Below, piece by piece: positions 6,947 to 11,636 of a stretch of DNA of 11,636 bases (positions are counted from its first letter, which is position 1; each line of letters starts with the position of its first letter). The translations under genes and the position numbers were made by a program. The notes beneath the pieces were generated by a model. That model saw nothing but the letters and a program-made list of their open reading frames with translations. It was not told where the DNA came from and did not search any database. The DNA is from JAXGVG01 sp040773965 (GTDB lineage: Bacteria; Pseudomonadota; Alphaproteobacteria; UBA9219), in NCBI GenBank assembly GCA_040773965.1, contig JAXGVG010000052.1, positions 1-11,636 on the forward strand, read 5' to 3'.

Positions 6947-6963
6947 TTTCTGCTAAGCAGAAA
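6947..6963 (-). promoter_or_regulatory. Perfect stem-loop in the leader of receiver gene 1
   Basis: TTTCTGC and GCAGAAA pair over seven bases with a three-base loop, extending further with a small bulge. It lies immediately before the AAGGAGG of the receiver gene at 6929. No T run follows in either direction, so it is not a terminator. A leader hairpin affecting translation or mRNA stability, or a protein-binding dyad, are both possible. Confidence 0.45.
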
Positions 6964-6994
6964 AACTGATTCTTTCAACCCCACCATAATAAAA

Positions 6995-7023
6995 GAAATA
7001 TTGTTTCTCGCCGGACTTGCCAA
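6995..7023 (-). promoter_or_regulatory. Candidate promoter for receiver gene 1
   Basis: On the minus strand TTGGCA (7018-7023, five of six to consensus) is followed after 17 bases by TATTTC (6995-7000). A better -10-like hexamer, TATTAT (6986-6991), lies nearby but at a poor distance. The -35 is overlapped by the CCAAA-A-TTTGG dyad at 7020-7030. Confidence 0.35.
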
Positions 7024-7047
7024 AATTTGGTTTAGAGAAATTCTAAA
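7020..7047. repeat. Two adjacent short dyads, possible operator
   Basis: CCAAA-A-TTTGG (7020-7030) directly abuts TTTAGA-GAAAT-TCTAAA (7031-7047). Both are perfect. They overlap and lie just upstream of the candidate -35 of the receiver gene at 6426-6929, a usual place for an activator or repressor site. They are AT-rich, so chance is a real alternative. Confidence 0.35.
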
Positions 7048-7104
7048 TTATCGGAAAAACGCTGAAAACAGGGATTTGCGCAATTTCTGTGGATAAAATC
7101 CTCT

Positions 7105-7575
7105 TCAGGGGCTTGGCCGCCTGTCCGGCAAAGGGAGCCGCTTTCTGGGGGGCGGAACCTCAATCCCGTTTTTCCTTAAAACCCCGTTGATCCAGTTATC
7201 GTCATCAAAGCTGCACAGGTTTTTGACGAGTTCCGCCTTGCTAAAAACGCCTGCCGCGCCCTCAATTTCACAGGCATCAAGACAGGCGGTCACAAATAGC
7301 GGCCGGTTAACGCCCTGCTGTCCACGCCAAAGAGACTCACGAATAAAGGCGGCAACGAACGAACCTCGTTCCGAATAAAGCGTGTGCCGCCTTTCATCCC
7401 TTAAAATGAATCCGCCCAAAATAACCAAATCTATGGCTTTATCTTCTTTCAAAATCGAGATCGCTTCCCCGGAAGTGGAAGCAAGAACAATATCGTGCCC
7501 ATAGTCTTCAGATAAAAAATCCCTGAAAAGATAACGGATGGCTTCGAAGCCATCAACGACAAGGATTCTGGCCAT
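7105..7575 (-). CDS. Degenerate (pseudo-)receiver-domain protein 2
   Basis: A 156-residue protein with the receiver fold pattern but damaged chemistry. It begins MARILVVDGFEAIR, where only D8 of the usual acidic pair remains (G9 follows). The third strand reads DLVILGGFIL: the position of the phospho-accepting aspartate is G54. The hydroxyl residue (T96 in PLFVTAC) and the lysine (K113 in GVFSKAEL) are kept, so the alignment register is clear. Phosphorylation at the normal site is not expected. Such pseudo-receivers work by protein contacts or other signals. A long loop after strand three (about 58-72) and a basic, proline-rich tail (PPPRKRLPLPDRRPSP) are extra. The ATG at 7575 has GGAGG nine bases upstream and GGGAG two bases upstream. 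It starts 55 bases after the stop of the upstream receiver gene, likely the same transcript. Confidence 0.82.
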   Translation of the reverse strand: MARILVVDGFEAIRYLFRDFLSEDYGHDIVLASTSGEAISILKEDKAIDLVILGGFILRDERRHTLYSERGSFVAAFIRESLWRGQQGVNRPLFVTACLDACEIEGAAGVFSKAELVKNLCSFDDDNWINGVLRKNGIEVPPPRKRLPLPDRRPSP

Positions 7576-7580
7576 GTCTC

Positions 7581-7619
7581 CCGGCCTCCTCTAAAAAATC
7601 GAATAAGCGAACAGGCCGG
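7581..7619 (-). promoter_or_regulatory. Inverted repeat that could mask the RBS of receiver gene 2
   Basis: On the minus strand CCGGCCT (7613-7619) can pair with AGGCCGG (7581-7587) across a 25-base loop. The 3' arm covers the last bases of the AGAGGAGG Shine-Dalgarno (7585-7592) and touches the second purine-rich site, GGGAG. Seven GC-rich pairs would be stable. This could reduce translation of the pseudo-receiver relative to its upstream neighbour. Structure is predicted by eye only. Confidence 0.4.
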
Positions 7620-7630
7620 ACGAACGGTGC

Positions 7631-8065
7631 CTAAAAAGCCTTCTGTTTGCCGGCGAAAGGACTAAACCTCGTTTTAGGCCTGTAAGGAGGCAGCCCTTCG
7701 ACGACACGAAAAAGCTTTTGAAGTTGGACAAGCGAGACTGGTTTAGCCTTTATAAACAAACGGGAAAAATCGGTTGTTTCGCGGTTTTCCTCCAACCATG
7801 TTCCAAGGCTTCCCGACATCAACAGGATCGGAATTTTGCCGTCCCTGGCTCTCACATATCTGATAAACTCCGGGGAATCTCCGCCTGGATAATAACCGTC
7901 CGTCAATATGAACCGGAACAAATGGCCGCGTTCATCAAAAGCCTTTTTGGCTTCGTCTCCGTTTTTGCACGACACAACCGTATATCCGCACCTCTCAAGA
8001 AAAAAAGATACAAGCTCTGACGTCATCGGATCATCTTCAACGAGTAATACTTCTTTGCTATTCAT
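7631..8065 (-). CDS. Stand-alone receiver-domain protein 3 (phosphorylatable)
   Basis: A 144-residue single-domain receiver. D11-D12 in LLVEDDPM form the acidic pair, D56 in FILTDGYYPGGD is the acceptor, S84 in ILLMSGS the hydroxyl residue, and K108-P109 in FIKAKPVS the lysine and cis-proline. A basic tail of about 20 residues (YRPKTRFSPFAGKQKAF) follows. No output domain is present. I chose the ATG at 8065 because receiver strand one starts at once after it. An ATG at 8077 adds four residues, and a TTG at 8107 would add fourteen and is unlikely. The Shine-Dalgarno sequence is weak (GAGAA). It is the first gene of the three-receiver group in transcription order, divergent from gltX, with a candidate promoter at 8108-8136. 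The input kinase and target are unknown. Confidence 0.84.
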   Translation of the reverse strand: MNSKEVLLVEDDPMTSELVSFFLERCGYTVVSCKNGDEAKKAFDERGHLFRFILTDGYYPGGDSPEFIRYVRARDGKIPILLMSGSLGTWLEENRETTDFSRLFIKAKPVSLVQLQKLFRVVEGLPPYRPKTRFSPFAGKQKAF

Positions 8066-8107
8066 GGCATTTCTCATGGCTACAATAATTAACGAATAAG
8101 TATACAA

Positions 8108-8136
8108 GTTATATCATTGTTTTCACCGACAGAAAA
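8108..8136 (-). promoter_or_regulatory. Candidate promoter for the receiver cluster
   Basis: On the minus strand TATAAC (8108-8113, five of six) sits 17 bases downstream of TTTTCT (8131-8136, three of six). It would give a leader of about 35 bases before the ATG at 8065. The GTTTTC/GAAAAC dyad lies across the spacer and -35. Confidence 0.4.
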
Positions 8137-8137
8137 C
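8119..8137. repeat. GTTTTC-N7-GAAAAC dyad between the receiver cluster and gltX
   Basis: A perfect six-base inverted repeat with a seven-base centre lies in the 110-base divergent region. It covers the -35 and spacer of the candidate receiver promoter. It is about 15 bases upstream of GATAAT (8151-8156), a possible -10 for gltX with no good -35. The size and symmetry suit a dimeric regulator, but none is identified. Confidence 0.4.
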
Positions 8138-8175
8138 TATTCACCTAAACGATAATTTCCTGCTAAAACAGGGAC

Positions 8176-9522
8176 ATGAATACTTTCGTCCGTTTTGCGC
8201 CCTCGCCCACCGGCCTTTTACATATCGGCAATATCCGGTCGGCTCTGTTCAACTATCTGTTCGCCGCCCGCCACGGCGGCAGCTTTATGCTGCGTCTCGA
8301 CGACACGGACCGCGAGCGCTCCACGCCCCAATACGCTGAAGCCATCGAGCGCGACCTGGGCTGGCTCGGCCTAACGTGGGACCGCTTCGCGCGCCAGTCG
8401 GACAGGCTCGACCGCTATGCCGAGGCGTTGAAACTTCTCAAGACCAGAGGTCGCGTCTATCCCTGTTTTGAAACGCAGGCCGAGCTCGACCTTAAGCGCA
8501 AGACGCAGTTGAACCGCGGCCTTCCGCCCGTTTACGACCGCGCGTCTCTCAAAATGACCGACGCCGAACGCGAGCGCCTGCTGAACGAAGGACGCAAGCC
8601 TCACTGGCGCTTCAAGCTCGATCACACCGACGTCGTATGGGACGACGCGATCCAGAAACACAAAAGCTTTCCGGCCTCTTCGCTGTCCGATCCGGTGCTC
8701 GTGCGCGAGGACGGCGTGCCGCTTTACACGTTCTGCTCGGTCATCGACGATGTGGATTTCGGCATCACGCACATCATCCGCGGCGAGGATCACGTCACGA
8801 ACACCGCCGTGCAGATTCAGATATGGGAAGCCATTACTGACAAACCCGCACCACAGTTCGCGCACTTTCCCCTTCTCGTCAGCTCGACCGGCTTGGAGAT
8901 GAGCAAACGCCTCGGGACGCTCAGCATCGCCAGCATGCGCGACGAAATGAAAGTCGAGGCGATGGCGATCAACTCACTTCTGGCCAGGCTGGGCACGTCG
9001 GACCCCGTTGCGCCGTGCCTCGCTCTTGATGAACTGGCGGCCACATTCGATCTGAACAAAGTCTCGCGCGCCACGCCGAAGTTCGATCTTGAAGAACTCA
9101 AGAGCCTTAGCGCCAAAATCCTTCATATGACGCCTTTCGAGAAAGCCCTTGCGCGTTTGCAAAACCTCGGTCTTAACGAGGCCTCGCCCGCCTTCTGGGA
9201 TGCCGTCCACCCCAACCTGACGAAGCTCGACGACGCGGTGTTGTGGTGGCATGTCGCGCATGGCCCTGTGACGCCTCACATTGATGAACAGGCTTTTCTG
9301 CACGAAGCGGCGTCTGTCTTGCCCGAAAGCCCGTGGGATCAGAACACGTGGGATGTTTGGACAAACGCCGTGAAAAAGAAAACCGGCCGCAAGGGCAAAG
9401 AACTGTTCATGCCGCTCCGCCTTGCGCTCACCGGCACAGACCACGGCCCGGAATTAAAGGTTTTATTGCCTCTTATCGGGCGCGAACGCGCTCTTGCACG
9501 ATTGGAAGGGAAAACAGCATGA
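8176..9522 (+). CDS. gltX: Glutamate--tRNA ligase (GltX)
   Basis: A class I aminoacyl-tRNA synthetase that charges tRNA with glutamate in the cytoplasm. The 448-residue protein has the signature FAPSPTGLLHIGN (HIGH-type motif at 16-19), RLDDTD (40-45), RGEDHVTNTAVQIQI (202-216) and a KMSKS-type loop EMSKR (241-245). The C-terminal anticodon-binding part contains FMPLRLALTG near the end. The SKRLGTLS context followed by LLARLGTSDP is typical of one of the two GluRS types carried by many alphaproteobacteria. In that group one enzyme may also mischarge tRNA-Gln for the GatCAB pathway. Whether this copy is discriminating, and whether a second gltX exists, cannot be seen here. The ATG at 8176 follows AGGGAC, a short-spaced Shine-Dalgarno sequence. 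The stop overlaps the cysS start (ATGA), implying coupled translation. Confidence 0.96.
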   Translation: MNTFVRFAPSPTGLLHIGNIRSALFNYLFAARHGGSFMLRLDDTDRERSTPQYAEAIERDLGWLGLTWDRFARQSDRLDRYAEALKLLKTRGRVYPCFETQAELDLKRKTQLNRGLPPVYDRASLKMTDAERERLLNEGRKPHWRFKLDHTDVVWDDAIQKHKSFPASSLSDPVLVREDGVPLYTFCSVIDDVDFGITHIIRGEDHVTNTAVQIQIWEAITDKPAPQFAHFPLLVSSTGLEMSKRLGTLSIASMRDEMKVEAMAINSLLARLGTSDPVAPCLALDELAATFDLNKVSRATPKFDLEELKSLSAKILHMTPFEKALARLQNLGLNEASPAFWDAVHPNLTKLDDAVLWWHVAHGPVTPHIDEQAFLHEAASVLPESPWDQNTWDVWTNAVKKKTGRKGKELFMPLRLALTGTDHGPELKVLLPLIGRERALARLEGKTA

Positions 9523-10901
9523 GCACGCTCCACCTCCACAACACCCTTTCGCGGCAGAAGGAAAAGTTTGTGCCGTTGAATCCGCAACACATCGGCATGT
9601 ACGTCTGCGGCCCGACGGTTTACGACTTCGCGCATATCGGCAACGCGAGGCCGATGGTGGTGTTCGATACGCTCTATCGCCTGTTGAAACGGCATTATCC
9701 CCGCGTCACGTATGTCCGCAACATCACGGACATTGACGACAAGATCATCGCCAAATCGAAGGAATCTGGCGAGCCGATCGACGTCATCACGGAAAGGACG
9801 ACGCGCAATTTCCATGATGACCTGAAAGCGCTGAACACGTTGCAACCGGATTTCGAGCCCCTTTGCACCGGCACCATTCCCGAAATGCTGGCGCTGGTTC
9901 AAGCGCTCGTTGACAAAGGCTTTGCCTATGTCGCCGAGGGGCATGTGCTTTTCCATGTCCCCGCCATGAAGAATTACGGCGAACTGTCGCGCCATTCGCG
10001 CGATGAACTTATCGCAGGCGCACGTGTCGAAGTCGCACCTTACAAGAAAGACCCCGCCGACTTTGTGCTCTGGAAACCCAGCGCGCCGGATCAGCCCGGC
10101 TGGGACAGCCCGTGGGGGCGTGGCCGTCCCGGCTGGCATCTCGAATGCTCGGCGATGGCGAAAAAGCACCTTGGCATGACGTTTGACATTCACGGCGGCG
10201 GCATCGACCTCATCTTCCCGCATCATGAAAACGAAATCGCGCAAAGCCGCTGCGCCCACGACGGCGCGCCGCTGGCGAAATATTGGGTGCACAACGGCTT
10301 TTTGATCGTGAACGGCGAAAAGATGTCGAAATCGCTCGGCAACTTCTTCACGATCCGCGAATTGCTGGCCGATGCGCCGGGTGAAGCCTTGCGTTTAACG
10401 CTTCTCGGCACGCATTACCGTCAGCCGCTGGACTTCACGCGCGCGGGCCTTGCGCAATCCAAGGCCACGCTGGATCGCTGGTACGGCGCGCTGAATAAAG
10501 TCAAAGACGTGAAAGCCGAAACCGTTTCCCCCTCCCTTGCGTTCGAAGACGCCATGCTGGACGATCTCAACACGCCATTGGCCATCGCGCATATTCATGA
10601 ATGCGTAAACGAACTGAACCGCGCCAAAACGCCTGCCGAACAAGCAAAAGCCAAAGCTCTCTTGCTGGCGGAGGGACATGCTCTCGGTTTGCTGGAACAG
10701 GAACCGGCGGCGTGGCTTAAGGGTCAGTCCTCAGGCAAAGCCGGACCGTCGGATGCCGAAATCGACGCGCATATCGCCGCCCGCCTCGCCGCGCGTAAAG
10801 CGAAAAACTTTGCCGAAGCGGACCGCATCCGCGACGCGCTGGCCGCGCAAGGCGTCATCCTCGAAGACGGCCCCTCCGGCACCACGTGGCGACGTGAATA
10901 A
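9519..10901 (+). CDS. cysS: Cysteine--tRNA ligase (CysS)
   Basis: A class I synthetase that charges tRNA-Cys. The 460-residue length matches the E. coli enzyme. The HIGH motif is HIGN (39-42) within CGPTVYDFAHIGNARP, and the KMSKS loop is exact (268-272) in GEKMSKSLGNFF. The zinc ligands are all present: C30, C210 in WHLECSAMA, H235 and E239 in FPHHENEIAQSRC. The C-terminal helical domain ends with the usual RKAKNFAEADRIRDAL and a GTTWRRE finish. The frame is open upstream, but the ATG at 9519 is the right start. It begins the conserved sequence, overlaps the gltX stop by ATGA, and has a GGAAGGG tract about eight bases upstream. It is probably cotranscribed with gltX. No plus-strand terminator is evident; the hairpin just after the stop has its T run on the other strand. 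Confidence 0.98.
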   Translation: MSTLHLHNTLSRQKEKFVPLNPQHIGMYVCGPTVYDFAHIGNARPMVVFDTLYRLLKRHYPRVTYVRNITDIDDKIIAKSKESGEPIDVITERTTRNFHDDLKALNTLQPDFEPLCTGTIPEMLALVQALVDKGFAYVAEGHVLFHVPAMKNYGELSRHSRDELIAGARVEVAPYKKDPADFVLWKPSAPDQPGWDSPWGRGRPGWHLECSAMAKKHLGMTFDIHGGGIDLIFPHHENEIAQSRCAHDGAPLAKYWVHNGFLIVNGEKMSKSLGNFFTIRELLADAPGEALRLTLLGTHYRQPLDFTRAGLAQSKATLDRWYGALNKVKDVKAETVSPSLAFEDAMLDDLNTPLAIAHIHECVNELNRAKTPAEQAKAKALLLAEGHALGLLEQEPAAWLKGQSSGKAGPSDAEIDAHIAARLAARKAKNFAEADRIRDALAAQGVILEDGPSGTTWRRE

Positions 10902-10936
10902 AAAAAATCCCTCTCCCGCCGTTGGAAGAGGGATTG
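10901..10936 (-). terminator. Intrinsic terminator for the minus-strand gene at 10959
   Basis: AATCCCTCT (10906-10914) pairs perfectly with AGAGGGATT (10927-10935) around a 12-base loop. Read on the minus strand the stem is followed by a run of at least seven T (10907 down to 10901), the classic Rho-independent form. It lies about 22 bases after the stop of the minus-strand gene. In the plus direction it is followed by GAAACACC, with no T run, so it should be weak for cysS. Confidence 0.88.
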
Positions 10937-10958
10937 AAACACCGAAATATTTACATAT

Positions 10959-11636
10959 TTATTGCGGATCGCTCTGTGGCAAGGACAAGTTTTTCAGGTA
11001 ATTTGTCACGTCACCGAGATTTCTGATGGGTGATTTCCTAAGCAACATGGGGTCAATTTGCTGGCACAAATTAATTACTCTTCCGGCATAATCCCTGAAA
11101 AAAACATATTCTATCTTCTCTTCATAGACCCTTACGGCTAAATCATGAGCGCGGGAAGCGGCCTTAGGCTGTTTTTCCACAACTTGCAAAAGCCATAGCA
11201 TCGCAAGATCCGGATATTTGCTTGAATTTGCAAAAACTTCCTTGTCAATCAAATCGATGATTTGATCACAACGATCTTCGCGTAACCCGGCGATCACAGC
11301 TAACGTCTTACCGGCATCTCCTTCACCGGCAGTACCGAACGTTTCCCGCACAAATCCTTCGTCAACCAAAGCAGGATCCGCCTCTATGGCCTTTTGCAGA
11401 AAGTCTTGCGCGGCTTTATGTTTAACAATTTTCTTTTCTGCACGGAGGCTTCGCGTAACATCAAAGACGACCTTCGCCATCTTTTTACGGAGTTTCATAA
11501 TTGTTTCGAGAGCTTCACAAACGTCTCTAAGATTACCCGCGTCGGACTTCAAAACTTCCCGAACCGGACAAGCCGTCAAGCCTTTGCTTATCAGGCCTGT
11601 GTAACCGCCTTTTAATTTAATACCGTACTCGTAAAA
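10959..11636 (-). CDS. Protein of unknown function, C-terminal part, cut by the window edge
   Basis: I do not recognise this protein. The frame stays open from the stop at 10959 to the window end, so at least 225 residues belong to it and the start is outside. The in-window TTG at 11579 need not be the start, because coding-like sequence (YEYGIKLKGGYTGLISKG) continues upstream. The visible part is soluble and looks almost wholly helical, with amphipathic stretches such as KAAQDFLQKAIEADPALVDEGF and KTLAVIAGLREDRCDQIIDLIDKEV. The first resembles a TPR helix, but I cannot show a regular 34-residue period. There is no signal peptide or membrane segment in this part. The DNA is more AT-rich than the adjacent cysS. 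It converges on cysS and has its own strong terminator, which supports it being transcribed. Confidence 0.7.
   Translation of the reverse strand, partial: FYEYGIKLKGGYTGLISKGLTACPVREVLKSDAGNLRDVCEALETIMKLRKKMAKVVFDVTRSLRAEKKIVKHKAAQDFLQKAIEADPALVDEGFVRETFGTAGEGDAGKTLAVIAGLREDRCDQIIDLIDKEVFANSSKYPDLAMLWLLQVVEKQPKAASRAHDLAVRVYEEKIEYVFFRDYAGRVINLCQQIDPMLLRKSPIRNLGDVTNYLKNLSLPQSDPQ

Noticed and set aside
9333..9518. Upstream extension of cysS inside gltX
   Set aside because: The frame is open but encodes a basic sequence with no CysRS similarity. The conserved protein starts at 9519 with a good ribosome binding site.
9339..10292. Minus-strand open frame of 317 codons opposite cysS
   Set aside because: Antisense shadow of cysS. 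The plus strand carries all zinc ligands and both class I motifs; the minus frame has low-complexity Arg/Ala/Phe content.

Overview
The window looks like chromosomal core DNA from an alphaproteobacterium. The evidence is the block DUF177-rpmF-plsX-fabH with a bamE-type lipoprotein gene beside it, a glutamyl-tRNA synthetase of the alphaproteobacterial 'SKRLG-T-LS' kind, and the general protein style. I cannot place it to genus; a Rhodospirillales- or Micavibrio-like lineage is a guess. There are no rRNA or tRNA genes, transposases, phage genes or CRISPR arrays. No stretch longer than about 180 bases lacks a gene.

Left part (1-3032). On the minus strand, in transcription order, lie a DUF177/YceD-family gene, rpmF (bL32), plsX (GTG start) and fabH, which is cut by the window edge and overlaps plsX by ATGA. 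This is the classic fatty acid/phospholipid and ribosome-assembly cluster. Divergent from it is bamE, encoding an outer-membrane assembly lipoprotein. A 15-base direct repeat spans the divergent gap.

Middle (3033-6424). On the minus strand are uvrB (complete excinuclease subunit B), an AT-rich 87-residue orphan gene with a strong ribosome binding site, and a HAD-family phosphatase resembling pyrimidine 5'-nucleotidases. The phosphatase gene converges on bamE with only three bases between the stop codons.

Receiver cluster (6426-8065). Three minus-strand genes each encode little more than a CheY-like receiver domain, with no histidine kinase or output domain nearby. The first and third in transcription order differ: the first (7631-8065) and last (6426-6929) keep the phosphorylation residues, while the middle one (7105-7575) has lost the acceptor aspartate. 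Their upstream regions hold several dyads and a hairpin that could mask the middle gene's ribosome binding site. This is the most unusual part of the window.

Right part (8176-11636). gltX and cysS run on the plus strand, overlap by ATGA and probably form one transcription unit. Converging on them is a minus-strand gene of unknown function, open past the window end. It has a well-formed intrinsic terminator between it and cysS.
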